A stretch of DNA of 64,000 nucleotides, from NCBI GenBank assembly GCA_029582155.1, contig CM055895.1, positions 17,102,787 through 17,166,786 of the forward strand, given 5' to 3'. Shown one piece after another: positions 12,445 through 25,482 of the stretch. The DNA is from Panopea generosa (lineage: Eukaryota > Mollusca > Bivalvia > Adapedonta > Hiatellidae). Both the position numbers and the translations under genes were made by a program. Numbering within the stretch: position 1 is the first letter of the stretch; each line of letters opens with the position of its first letter. The notes beneath the pieces are model-generated. The model did not search any database. It saw nothing but the letters and a program-made list of their open reading frames with translations, and was not told the DNA's origin.

Positions 12445-13474
12445 ACATACAGGCGAAATGACAACAGGTATTTTTTGCATCGTGTCGGATTGTGTTACAA
12501 GAAAATAACTATATTTATTGACATGCACTGATACGATAATTACTGAAATAAAGTTTTATATCACATAATATATTCGTATTATCATTATTAAAACTATCAA
12601 TATAATTGCATATTAGCATTTCAGCGTATATTACAATTGTTAAATTATCACCACTATAAAGTTTTATAAATCTGTATAATGTCTGCGATTGCATAAGGCA
12701 TATTTATTTATTATTCTAAATACCCCCGCAGGTACTTCTTCCTAATGTACACAGGTATAAAATATCAGGTATCCAAGCAATATAGAAAATCATAAAAAAA
12801 GCTAATGACACCTAATCCTTTTAATGTCCCTGCTACGACTGGAGACAAATATGTGTAAATCAACACAATGATAGATAATTTTTAAATGAAATATTATGTT
12901 TTTATAGGGTATAGTGAATTTTGATAGGAAAAATAACACGAGAAAGCTTATAAAGTGCGTGTTTTAACTAAGTAAGCCATTAGAACGTGAAGATATTGTA
13001 ATTTACTACGATTGCAATTACAAAAAAAAAAAATATTGTTAAGATATAAACAACTGCTCTAATCTCAATTATATCTGTGTTCTCTTATCTTAACTGCCTG
13101 CCTTCTGAAATGAGCTTAATAAATATACTCACTTGCTGATTATTACAATCTTCGTCTTTGGTACATAATTATAATCGGTAAATCGTAGGTGCACGCGGTC
13201 TACATTAACACAAGTGTAATTTACACTTTTCACGAGCAAAAACTGCAGCGCACGTCTGTCGATACCTCTGAGATAAAACCCTGCAGTTGTATAGATAAGT
13301 CAGTGATGTTAAAGGGTCACACTGCAATGTGGATCCCGCATCGAATGTATCTTTTGAAGATATTCATTTTCAAGCGCAGTTATTTGAAACTTCGCATTTA
13401 ATTACTTATTAATTGTTTAATACCCTTTGTGGCAACGGTCTTATTTTGAAAATATGAGGAAAAAAGGATATTGT

Positions 13475-13755
13475 TTTTGTTGTTGTTGTATGGTGTTTAG
13501 CGTGGTTTCTAACAATGTTTTCGTCATATCATGACAGTGTCTACTTGAGCCACAGGCTCATGGTATGATACCCCAATCAGTCATATTGTACTGTCATCGG
13601 GCTGACCAAAGCAATACCTATCCTTTAAATGCTGTACGCCAATCCAGGAAGCTTTTAGTTCCTTTTTCAAATCTGGTATTACCCGGTCGGGGATCGAATC
13701 CACGACCTTACGATTGCGAGGCGAACGTTTTACCACTACACCACCGCTGTGATAA
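13475..13755 (-). repeat. tRNA-derived SINE, family E
   Basis: On the minus strand: head 'gcggtggtgtagtggtaaaa', box B-like 'tggattcgatccccgac', the middle region with 'ggtattgctttggtcag', and a 'caacaacaac' tail. It sits 244 bp from an oppositely oriented copy. Confidence 0.75.
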
Positions 13756-13998
13756 TGATGTAATGTTGGAACTATTTCTATCATACCGATAAAAGCAATA
13801 ACTATTAATAAAATATGTTTCAATTTTATTGACACATATGCCGCAAGTTTAAGATATACGATATAATCTATGCCACTCAATCGGTTATAGAGTAATGTCC
13901 CTTTCCAAAATAAAAATAATAAGGGTAATTATTAAGGGTCTACATACATACTCTATCTTAATCATGCATAATTTTTTTTAGAAGTAACATGATGAGAC

Positions 13999-14312
13999 CG
14001 CGGCGTGGTCTAGTGGTAGAGCGTCCGCCTCGCACTGCGGAAGGTCGTGGGATTCAATCCCTGGCCGGGTCATACCAAAGATTTTAAAAATGGTACTAGA
14101 AGCTTCCTCGCTTAACGCTCAGCATTTAGAGGTCTGGTCTGGTCAGCCCGGTGTCAGTACAATGTGACTGGGTGGGGTATCATACCATTTGTCTGCGGCA
14201 TGATACTCCAGTGTGACAGCGCTTAGAATACTGTCTCAAGTAGACACCGTCGCGATATGACTGAAAAATTGTTGAAAGCGACGCTAAACACCATACAACA
14301 ACTACAACAGAA
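13999..14312 (+). repeat. tRNA-derived SINE, family E, full length
   Basis: Head 'gcggcgtggtctagtggtag' with 'gcgtccgcctcgcactgcgg', box B-like 'gtgggattcaatccc', body to 'gcgacgctaaacaccataca' and an ACAAC tail. This is the reference copy for the family in this window. Confidence 0.8.
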
Positions 14313-14883
14313 ATAACATGAAAAAAATGTGTTGTCTGCCTCTTTAAAATAAGAATTAACACTTCGAAAAAAGTGACAGACGCGCCCCATGTCCGCTATC
14401 GATCACTTTGCCAGGGATTCCATTCTCCCGCTGTTTTTTAAAAAAAATTAGGCCCAGTTGTTGAAGCTGTCACTCATGACGGACCAACAAAGAAAAGAAT
14501 TGTTTTCGGTGTCAGAGAACAACATTTACCTGTGCAAGTTGGCATCGGACCATTAGCTATCAGTGAACGTACTTGTTCATTGTGGCGAAGATAGCGTTGG
14601 GTCTATGATAAGAAATAGAGATATATCTCTGTTTGTGAGATACGTTGATGAGAACTGCTCAAACAATTGTAGATATTCTTAAAAGCTTAACGATGTTGTG
14701 TTAGGTCGGCACCATAACGACACAGACTTTCAGATATCTTGCACACGTACCTTTTTTTTTTTACATGAAACATTAAATGCAAATTTCAATTCCAGCCATT
14801 GCTTAATATGCGAACGGATGATAGTGCGTTTAGTGCCTGTGTGGCATTTTTATATACAGTTTACTTCAGTTGTTAGTAAGCGA

Positions 14884-15173
14884 ATACGGTTAGTTCAGTC
14901 AGTAGCGCGTCTGGCTATCAATAGAGTAGTCGTGAGTTCGAATACCCACCCGGCAATGGTCTCTATGATGATAATTATATATATACGACATTTGCGTCTC
15001 ATTGTCATTCGTTTCTCACGGCTGATCCAAATGGAAAATATATCAGTAACTTGACGAGATTGGTGTGCTCGAGTGCTGGTTAACATTTCATGATCTCAGA
15101 AAACAGTGATTAGGGGATCTAATCGCCTGTTTGTCTCAGACGGTATAAAATGAGAGTTAAATATTCAAACAAA
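14884..15173 (+). repeat. tRNA-derived SINE, family A, diverged
   Basis: Head 'ggttagttcagtcagtagcg', box B 'gtgagttcgaataccc', body phrase 'gtgctcgagtgctggttaac', 3' end 'atgagagttaaatattcaa'. Confidence 0.7.
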
Positions 15174-16118
15174 CTATTCTTGTTACAACTTTGTCATTTG
15201 CGTTTACTTTGCATGCCAAGTCGTTTTGATAATTACATACACTTGCAGCATGTCACTTATATTGTGGAAATACCGCTCCCCACAATTCCACAAAATATGT
15301 TTGCATTCAGTTGACATTTGCTCTTTTGATTCTATTTTTAAACCTAATCAGACATACTAACTATTCAGATGTGTCATTAGTTTTGTTTTTTATTAGCGTG
15401 TGTTCAAATGCATTGGTACCACTGTCAATATTTTTTTGTTTTTTATCGATATAACGCGTGGCCTTTCAGCCGACAATCAACAAATGTGCGGAAAGATAGG
15501 ATTTTCTTATTTAACCTTTTCTTTTATAAATCGTATTTGAATTAACCAAAACGGATCAGACACGAAAGATTCAAGGCCTGGAATTCGTTTTCTGTATTTT
15601 CAACATTCTTTCGGTCATCTTAATACAAAAGACAAATAAATATTCAAATAATAAGATTTCACTCTCGCATCAGGTTGCCAAGCAGCCGCCATATTTTCAT
15701 TAAGATGCTATGTTTGCTTGTCAATAAGACCCCATTCCGCCGGTATACACATACAAAAGATGATCTGTGGATACATTAGGCAAGCGCGTAACCTTTATCA
15801 TAGACACACGTACCGAATTAAAGTAATGAGAAAATAATGATATTAGTGATACTAAAACTTAGGAAGAATGAGAAAGAAATATTGGGTCAACTACAGGTGA
15901 GCTAGTGGAATAGACAAGAACTGCTGAGCTGACTGTAGGGTAAATAAATACGGAGATATAAACAACAAAATAATTATATCATAAATAAATACCAGTTAAG
16001 CCTTGTACTTGAACTGGCTTGTAAGCATGGATACAATAAAAACATTAGTGATTAGGGGTGAATATTATACCAATAACGCATTCAAATATCCATGTTTCTC
16101 TATTTAACTTTTCATTTG

Positions 16119-16201
<83 letters not shown>
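16119..16201. repeat. (CTGT)n microsatellite
   Basis: About twenty uninterrupted tetranucleotide units. Confidence 0.95.
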
Positions 16202-16398
16202 CATTTCAGAATTGAAATGTAGAAATGTAAAGGTGCGTACTCACATCCAACTTAATTTATGTTGCAAAAGAAAAGAAAAATATTCCTAATGTAATTAATT
16301 GAATACACATTGTGTAGTATAATTTATTAACCGAATTTACTTTTCATATAACAGGCAAAAGCCTTAAAAACGGACTAAACGAAAACTAAAGTATTTTT

Positions 16399-16752
16399 GT
16401 TGATCGTAATTGTAAATTATGCATGTGCATCATTTTCGCGGAACGTGGTTATGAGGGATGTTATCGTATCGTTTATATTTGCTGATCATGATTGTAAGTG
16501 ATACATGTGTATGCATCATTTTCACGGAACGTAATTATGAGGGATGCTATCGTACCGTTTATAGTTGCTGATCGTGAGTGTAAGTGATTCATGTGTATGC
16601 ATCATTTTCACGGAACGTAATTATGAGGGATGCTATCGTACCGTTTATATTTGCTGATCGTGAGTGTAAGTGATACATGTGTATGCATCATTTTCGCGGA
16701 ACGTGGTTATGAGGGATGATATCGTACCGTTTATATTTGCTGATCATGATTG
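16399..16752. repeat. 86-bp tandem repeat, four copies
   Basis: Unit runs from 'tgctgatcgtgagtgtaagt' through 'catcattttcacggaacgta' to 'gctatcgtaccgtttatatt'. The last unit is interrupted by the family-E SINE at 16753. Confidence 0.9.
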
Positions 16753-17012
16753 TCCGCTTGAAAGACAGTATTCGCATCGCTGCTACACTGGAGTATTGTC
16801 ATGCCGCAGACACATGGTATGCCATCCGACCCAGTCACATTATAGTGACACCGGCCTAACCAGTCCTAGAACAATCCTCTAAATGTTGAAGCGCCAAGCG
16901 AGGAAGCTTACACTACCATTTTCATATCTTTGGCATGACCCGGCCGGCTATGGAACCCGCGACCGACCTTCCGCATTCGAGGCGGACGCTTTACCCCTAA
17001 ACCACCGCTGTT
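16753..17012 (-). repeat. tRNA-derived SINE, family E, inserted in a tandem array
   Basis: Minus-strand head 'gcggtggtttaggggtaaag' and 'cgtccgcctcgaatgcgg', body to about 'gcagcgatgcgaatactg'. The 3' tail is cut where it meets the 86-bp array. Confidence 0.75.
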
Positions 17013-17627
17013 GTTCAAATTATTTTGTAACATTAATTCAACTTTAAAAAAATTAAATGAAATACAATTCAGCAAATAGATCATATGATACAGTATATAG
17101 TGACGTGAATCGGTTATTATATAGTGTTCGTTAATATGATATTAATGAAAAAGTTGAATGGACCATCTTTTTAATACTAAGGTATGAAATATTACGTTTA
17201 TCACCAATGGCATCAACAAAAAAATGCTACGCAATCAGTGTTATGTGATTTGACAGAATGGGATATCTTGGCATCAGTGAATAATATCGGACAGGAATCA
17301 TGTGATATTACAGTGTTGGGGATATAATCAAATGTTTGTCCGTTCGCATATAGGAGACTATCATCTGATTTGTGACAATTTGTCAATATGATCTAATTTA
17401 TTGGAAAACTTAATCAATGGGTGTGTGTGGAATATATGAATATTGTGAATAAAAATGTCGCAGAGGTCATAATTACGGCGGGCATGAAAGTGTCATGATG
17501 GCATTCGATATATTTGTCTGCTACTTTTTTACTTTTTGTGTGTGGCAATTTAATAAAAAATAAAAGAATATGATTGAATAGTTTTATACTTTATTTGAAA
17601 TTGTTTATACAGTATAAGATACGTCTT

Positions 17628-17830
17628 TTCGTTAATTGCAATGAGTGTAGATAACACATATGTTAATTAATATGCATATTTGTTAGTCCGTTAATTGAAC
17701 AGTGAAAATAGCACACATGTTAATTGATATAAATATTTGTTAGTCCGTTAATTGAACAGTGAAAATAGCACAAGCGTTAATTTATATAAAAAATGTTTGT
17801 CTGTTAAATGAACAGTGAAAATAGCACATA
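17628..17830. repeat. ~57-60-bp tandem repeat, about 3.5 copies
   Basis: Unit contains 'ttaattgaacagtgaaaata', 'gcacacatgttaattgata' and 'aatatttgttagtccg'. Confidence 0.85.
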
Positions 17831-18207
17831 TTATAATTAGTACGCGTTAAAGGAGATTTGAATAGCTTGATTGCAATATTTTCATATTCATCCTGTTGGA
17901 GTCAATGTAAAAAAGTGTGACCTTTCGAACTGAGAGGGATGCTTTTAACAGCGATGTAACTTTTACATTTATTATATTATGTCATTGCTATCTATTGTTC
18001 ATACAATAATAGCAATGGATACTTGTACACGATCCACTTCTAGTTGTTATATTTACTATATCCATGTTTGAGAAATGCTAAAATGATGTGGGTGACTAAT
18101 TAGAAATTTGGCTCAGTATATTTGTACCTAAAACATTTTTACTTTACCAAACTTCCTTATCAAACAATCGCTGATTCGTGTGACAACCCTTACTAGCCTA
18201 CCCTCGT

Positions 18208-18217
18208 CCCCCCCCCC

Positions 18218-18248
<31 letters not shown>

Positions 18249-18253
18249 CACAC
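18208..18253. repeat. poly-C tract followed by (AC)n
   Basis: About 27 consecutive C residues then AC repeats. This length of C run is rare and prone to sequencing error, so the true length is uncertain. Confidence 0.9.
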
Positions 18254-19159
18254 ATATTCGCACAAAAAAGGTTATACTTAATAGTCAAAGTGAAACTTCG
18301 GAAAGAAATAAAAACAAACGCACGTTAAATGTTTGTGCTCCCAGTCTGTCTGAATTTCACGAAACTTAAACGAACATTTCGCTACCTGCCGTTCTGCAAT
18401 CTGCAATTATTCGTATTTGCAATTTTTTTATCAACTGTACTGCGTCACAGGTCAGCACTAATTTTTAAATCATTATTTACCGATCGTATTGCGTCACGAT
18501 TCTGTACTCATGGTTAAGGCAAAATGTATATCTTTTAAGATCTTGGCCAATAGAACTTAAACAGTCGAAATGGGAACAGTCTGTACCTGGATATAAACTA
18601 CACCATAAACAATTACGTCTGATTTCTTTTATCATTTTATATCGGCAATAGATAAAGAGCTGGAAACGGTCTCTAAAGTAAGACCAAATATTTAGTCTGC
18701 AACATTTTTAGTAGATTTCCACCATACATTACAGCATCAGACTTGATGCAATAACATTACATCAATGTAAACCCATACGTATAGCACGCGGATAATCCTA
18801 CCCCTGAAGTCGATGCAGCGCACGGCGATGAATTTCGGTGTATTATTATACCTGAAGCCACCAGTCTGTAGAAACAATTAGCACCGCTTTCAGTTTATGT
18901 TGCTTCACAAAGCCAAGTACACAGTATTTAGTGCTATTATTGCCATACATTATGAGAGAAATAAGCACTTGTTTCGGCGTTCTAATAAAATAAAAATTTA
19001 ATTATGACTTAGCACTTGATAATGGAAGAAGTGTTATACGAACCAAGTGGCAACATATGTATGGCATGTGTGAGGAACACATAATGATGCTGTAGTTGTG
19101 CTCGATATTCATTAAATAATTAAAAAAATCCAATTCCAGATGGAGACATAGCATGCGAA

Positions 19160-19800
19160 TGTAAAACCTAGGTCTCAGTTACAAGAATCAGCCTTACGGA
19201 TGACCGCGGTTGATAAACCTTGACCGTCCTTGGAGAAAACCGTAGTATCTCCGTCCACAACCCTGTACATCCACGAACAACCTGCCATCAATCGGGGAGT
19301 GTCCAAGGAAGTTTCAAACTGAAACTATCGTGTGTAACCTTGGAGTAGCCACAATTTTATACAATTCGTAGTCCTCATCAATAAAACCGTAAACACGACG
19401 TCGATTTTCGTACAACCACCGTCCTATAACCGTTTGTAATCGTATTCAACCTTACCACAGCCGTAACTCGAACGTGACTAATCTTACAAAAGCGTCGATA
19501 TCGTTGATTATCCGTTAATATCCTTACAACATCCGTAGCTTAATCGCCACAATCCGTAGTAAAATCGTTGCATGTCCTTAGTGAACAAACCGTGATATTC
19601 GTAACAATCCTTGCTTATTCGGCTTACAAACCTTACCAAAACGTACTGTAACCCTGATATACCAAAAACCAACTCCGTAGTTATCATACAAAGTAGAAAC
19701 CGTTGCATTTCTTTCAAGGATTACCCCGGATTAGTGATCACGATTAACCGGAATCAACCTTGACCTCAACCGTGGTACATCCTTGACAGTGGGACCCAGA
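19160..19800 (-). repeat. degenerate tract of CCGTA/CCTTA-like motifs
   Basis: Short phrases such as 'aaccgtagtatc', 'caaccttac' and 'caatccgtagt' recur every 10-20 bp without clean periodicity. Base composition differs from its surroundings (C-rich on +, G-rich on -). It may be a decayed short tandem repeat; it adjoins the coding-like segment at 19890-20114. Confidence 0.35.
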
Positions 19801-19889
19801 CTCTATAGCAATACAGAAAAATAAATGTGTGCAGAAATGACAATAGGTACAACACATACACACAGAGGTAATGACACTTGGGTCACCAC

Positions 19890-20114
19890 CTTGGAACTGA
19901 CCATTAGCAGCGGTTACATTACCGTCGATGTCTGGTATTGGCAAACGTGCTGAGATGGTCATGCGATAGTCACGGGTGTTTGTATAGCTGTTATGGATGA
20001 CAGTGATCTTGTTCTATTGTGTTAAAGAAACGGGACCTGCACTGTTCAACTTTGACGTAAATTCAGAGTTTTACGGCTCTTGGCTAGTCAAACCGAAGTG
20101 TGTTGAGTCTGCGA
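19890..20114 (-). pseudogene. unidentified broken exon-like segment
   Basis: The minus strand has an acceptor-like AG (20115-20116) after 'tatttaatgttt', then exactly 225 bases in one frame that read like protein, then G|GTGGTG as a possible donor. Two in-frame stops (TAA at 20071-20073 and TAG at 20014-20016) break it. The part after the second stop is convincing coding-like text, including 'TNTRDYRMTISARLPIPD' and 'DGNVTAANGQFQ'. A second acceptor-like site (pyrimidine run then TATAG) follows near 19805. I do not recognise the family. It lies antisense inside NDNF intron 1, so it would be a nested or inserted gene relic. Confidence 0.35.
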
Positions 20115-20539
20115 CTGAAACATTAAATACATACTTACAAGTAGTTAATACACATGTTCAAATACACGTCCTTATATCTGACATATATTACTGTGCTTAC
20201 GTGTTTAAGTGACATTTTACTATTAATTTTCATAGTAGTTAATACATAAGTTTTAAACAAACGTTTTGTTACAAGTATCTAAAACACATCACCTATATAA
20301 TATAAACGTTCTCAAGGGACCGGTGTCACCAGACATCTCAAACGGTGAGTTTCCCTCATCACAAAAATGTTCACATTCTCTGTATAGTAACATATTATAC
20401 ATTATTAAATAACCGCAAAGATTTGAAGCAGGAATTAATAGTATGCATAATAAACAATAGATATTAAGTTATAGAAATTAAAAAAAGTTAAGGACAATTT
20501 CAATTTAAGATGTTAAGCGAAGCTGGGGCTTGGTATTCC

Positions 20540-22170
20540 TTTACTACCATCTGCATGGGCCGTAGGTACATAAGATTGAGATAAAAAAATGTTAAATCTG
20601 AAATACCATTATTATAATACTTGTTCTTATGGACACAACCAAACCATTCAGTAGTTCTTGTATTACCATCCTTGTAAGCAAGTTAGTACATTAAAGTTTA
20701 ATCTGATATATCTGAAATGTGACCATTATTATTCTCAACCTATCTTTTCAGTTGTTCTTGTATCATCATCTTCATAAGCAGTATAAGTTTGACTTAATCG
20801 GTGTTAGATTATGAAATACCATCATAATATTACTTGTACTTACACAACATATCCGTCCGTTGTTATTGCGCAACCATCTGTACATTGGTTTGACTTAATA
20901 GATCTTGATTCTGAAATGACATTATTATAATACATGTACAACCTATCCGGCCAGTAGCTCTTGTATTACCATCCCGGTAAGCAGTTAGTAGTCAAATCTG
21001 ATAAATCTGAACAGTTAGTACATTAGAGTTAAGTCTGATAATTAGAAACAGTTAGTACATTCGAGATAAGTCTGATAAATCTGAACAGTTAGTACATTAG
21101 AGTTAAGTCTGATAATTAGAAACAGTTAGTACACTCGAGATAAGTCTGATAAATCTGAACAGTTAGTACATTAGAGTTAAGTCTGATAATTAGAAACAGT
21201 TAGTACATTCGAGATAAGTCTGAACAATTTGAACAGTTAGTACATTAAAGTGAAGTCTGATAAATTTGAACAGTTAGTACATTCGAGATAAGTCTGAACA
21301 ATCTGAACAGTTAGTACATTAGAGTGAAGTCTGATAATTAGAAACAGTTAGTACATTCGAGATAAATCTGATAAATCTGAACAGTTAGTACATTAGAGTT
21401 AAGTCTGATAATTAGAAACAGTTAGTACATTCGAGATGAGTCTGATAAATCTGAACAGTTAGTACATTAGAGTAAAGTCTGATAAATTTGAACAGTTACT
21501 ACATTCGAGATAAGTCTGATAAATCTGAACAGTTAGTACATTCGAGATAAGTCTGATAAATATGAACAGTTAGTACATCAGAGTTAAATTTGATAAAATA
21601 TTTGAAATGCCATCATCAGTATACATGTGCTTATAAACATAATTTTTCTGTCCAGTAACTCTTGTATTACCACCCCAGTAAGCAGTTTGTAGTCAACTCT
21701 GATACATCTGAACAGTTGGTACATTAGATTTAAGTCTGATAAACTTGAACAGTTGGTATATTAGAGTTAAGTCTGATAAATAGAAACAGTTAGTACATTC
21801 GAGATAAAGTCTGATAAATCTGAACAGTTGGTACATTAGAGTTAAGTCTGATAAACTTGAACAGTTAGTACATTCGAGATAAGTCTGATAAATCTGAACA
21901 GTTGGTACATTCGAGATAAGTCTGATAAATCTGAACAGTTAGTACATTAGAGTTAAGTCTGATATATCTGAAGTGCTATCACGAGTATACATGTGCTTAT
22001 AAACACAAGCTAACCGTACAGTATCCTCTTGTATTACCATCATCATCAGCAGTATGTACACACATTTGACTTAATCGGTGTAAAGTCTGACATGCCGTCA
22101 AAGTAATGTGCTTGTAAGACAACATAACCTTTAACCTTTCAGAAGCCCTTGTACTTGCACACACGTGTCT
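20540..22170. repeat. composite satellite: ~110-bp units with nested 37-bp array
   Basis: The flanks (20540-20980, 21590-21680, 21965-22150) repeat a long unit with 'tcttgtattaccatc', 'gtaagcagttagtac' and 'tctgatatatctgaaatg'. Between them, roughly 25 units of 37 bp alternate two forms, 'cagttagtacattcgagata' and 'cagttagtacattagagtta'. The 37-bp unit is the part of the long unit that includes 'agttagtacatt' and 'aagtctgata'. Confidence 0.85.
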
Positions 22171-22559
22171 AAAATAATTCGTTGTATCCTGAAATATTTC
22201 AGTATACTGTTTAGTACTACACAACAACAACAATGACAGTTTGTTATTTTACGAATATCGCCTTAAGAGGTTTGTACAGCAGTTTTAAAGAACTTAATCG
22301 TTTTGTTTTGAAAACTTTACGATGCAGTTTTGAGCTTATGAACAAAACGTGTCTCATGTTCACAACTAGTTCCACCTTGTGTGATGAGAACACCAGTTTC
22401 AAGTAATCTCTTTAGATCTGAAAATATGTCTTCATAACATTGTTAGATCCTCTTTTAAAAAGAACACTGCAACGGATTTGGTAACATTTGGTGTTTTTTA
22501 TTCGAGAAAAACACTATTCTATATAAATATAATTCTGTTTATATCAACTATATATCATT

Positions 22560-22597
22560 AATAATTAATTAATTAATTAATTAATTAATTAATTAAT
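22560..22597. repeat. (TTAA)n microsatellite
   Basis: Nine or so AATT units in AT-rich sequence. Confidence 0.9.
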
Positions 22598-23978
22598 GAT
22601 TAAAGATACATGGGTAAGTTATTGCCATTTATACCTATGGTTTGTTTTCTGGGCCGTCTTTTCATAAATATATAATATTTTTCATTGAAACAAATATATA
22701 AAAATAATGATTAATTGGAATTATTGACAATTTATTACGTGGTTGTTTTTATTTATTTGATTTCGTATAGCTGTATGCGTGTAGAAGCGCTCATTGCGTT
22801 TATATATATATATTATATAGCGTTTAGACATATTTAGTTAATCTGTTTTAATGCAAGAATATAATTTTGCTGACTTTGATTGTTCAAATAGATTAAAACT
22901 AAAGTCTTCCAGACCAATGAATCTTGGTTAAAGAGTAAAAAAGATTATTCCTAGACCACTGTGAAATTTGTTGCAGAACTGAAACCTAGTTTATAACGCA
23001 ATTAAATGTATAAATACAGTTTAGTTTCATTATTATTACAGCAATGAATTTCCATTCGTTTAGTGTTTTTTAAATTAAATCGATATGTATATAGCTATAT
23101 CAGAAGGTAGGATTATCCAGTTTGCAGCACAAGATAATCTCACAGTTGAAAAACAAATTCTAGATTTGGCATTACTCCAGGAATGTTTTATAAGACGAGA
23201 TAGGCATTTTGTAATTTACATTTGCATACTGTATGGCATCTTCGAGTAAACGTTGATTATATATATATACTACCTACTCATTCTGAATACATATAGAACC
23301 AGAAAATTAATCTTGTACTTAACTTTACAGTCGGCTGAGTTTCTACCATAGTTCTAAAGTCGTTGCTTCATTCTCGAACAGCCTTACGTTATCCACTGGG
23401 AATATATCCCATTCATACAAAAGGTCACAATCAATTTTGTAATTTTTAGTGATATTCTAGTTATGCCCACACATGGTATTTATGTCGTTTAATCTGTGAC
23501 GTTCTTGCTGGAATATGCATTGGTTATTCAGATAGTTATCCATGTTTTAGCTATTCGTGGTAAGAATATTGAATTATGACCATCACGTATGTAGTACCGT
23601 ACTCACATGGACAGACCGTAATACGGACCCAGCTCTCAGGATTGGGAGATATCAGGTTCTGGGATAGACCTAGACGGACTCTCAAATAGAGAATTAACTG
23701 TCAATCATTTATCGGTTTTATTAAAAATAAACATTCATTAAAAATGAACAGTCATTAAAAGTCAGTTTTTGTGACAACCGATTGACTCTGTGTTAATTAA
23801 GGACAAATTGCGCTTGTATAAGTTATAAACGTATTTTTTTTTATATCAAACTATTTTTCAATTAACATGTTGTAAGTGTTAATGAAATTAAACATAGAGT
23901 CTAGTTCAAATAATGAGATATTTGTTAATGAATTATCACATTTGTTTGAGTATGACGTAGTTTTTTTTATTGTATAAT

Positions 23979-24000
23979 TGTGATATATATATATATATAT
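23979..24000. repeat. (AT)n microsatellite
   Basis: Eleven AT units. Confidence 0.85.
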
Positions 24001-25482
24001 CTGCACAGTAGTGACACCGGTTGAGCGTATTAGCATTTTTTGTTGGACAATACATTAACTCTGGGTGGAAAACTTTTTTTTTTCCAAACTATATACATGT
24101 ATATGCATTATAAGCATATAAATATATTTTATTGACCTATCCGGCTCAATTCAGTATCACTACATGACCACCATCTGCCAGGCTCAACAGGTGGGAAAGT
24201 TATCCGTTTACACATTACAGTTTCCCATCATTATACAAGTCATATAATTGACAATAGAATTGTACATGCCAGACACATGCATTAAGAACATTTGCAAAAG
24301 TATAGTTTATAATTGTCTCTCTTTAACATGGTAAAGTAAGTTTCATATTTAATAACAAATAGCATATTACACGTTGATTTGATGGAACACGGGTACAGTG
24401 TGATCCAACCTTGGGGTCCTTGCTATTTTAATGTATAACAATCTAATTGTCATCTGATTAAAATCTGATGAACTGTCAATTATTTACTCGTCTTATATTG
24501 CACAAAGAAGCTAATTACGTTGATAGTTTCATATAGTTTAGTAACCCCCTTCATAGGTATAGTGGGGTCGAGGCCATCCCACACTAAACATTACAAAAGC
24601 ATATTTGATATTTTATAGTAGGTCATAATGGCCCATTAGCAAAATTGTTTACTTTTACTAGATTATTTAACAACAAAAAATATATTCAATGGCAGACACT
24701 AGTGTGACTTTAAATATAGATATATAATGTATAACAGACAAGGACAAATGGTATTGATAGGAATGCCATTTATATATAATAAAAATTTATTTATAATAAT
24801 TTTACCCTTAATTCAATAGCCTTAAATACATATATAGCTTAGTTCTGATTTTCCTTTTTATCTTATGAATTAAACCAATTTATAGTTTTGAATATACTAC
24901 TATTTTTTAAAAATAGTATGGTGTATTTATGGTGCCAACTCCGTGGATATTATAATTAACTAAGTGCTTCCGTGTTACCTGAACTCAACCCTTGTGCAGT
25001 TCTAAAATACAATCCTGTGGAAAGAAACCCACTTAACGCCACAATTATGATCTGTTAATAAAAAGGTGAACTTTCATTTTGTATCCAATTATCATCTTAT
25101 CTGTATATCTGATAAAAAAGAAACTACAAATGTTTCTATTCAGACATATCTGTAACGTTCCTCGTTATAACACGTAATTTTCTCCACTTAAACCAGGTTT
25201 TATTACAAAAGAGAAACTGTTAATCAAATTTAATTTTTTATTTAGCTTTTACAGCGTATTGACTGATATGAATGAAATAAGAAGTTCAACCTTCGTTCAC
25301 GAATTATTTAAGCTTATGACTGAATATGGCGGAGAATGGTCTTTCTTACAATAATAAATTGAAAAAGGTTGTTTTTTTTTGTTGGTTTTTTTTGGCAATT
25401 TTAATAATATTTAATATATGTGATATTCATTGGTTGTATTATATATTATTTAAGTTACAAATACAATTGTATACGTTTATCC

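Noticed and set aside
14448-14600. Plus-strand 48-codon stretch reading 'GPVVEAVTHDGPTKKR' onward
   Set aside because: Coding-like but short and unidentified, with no second feature to support it.
20981-21975. CRISPR-like array because of regular 37-bp repeats
   Set aside because: The repeats are contiguous with no unique spacers, in a eukaryotic intron.
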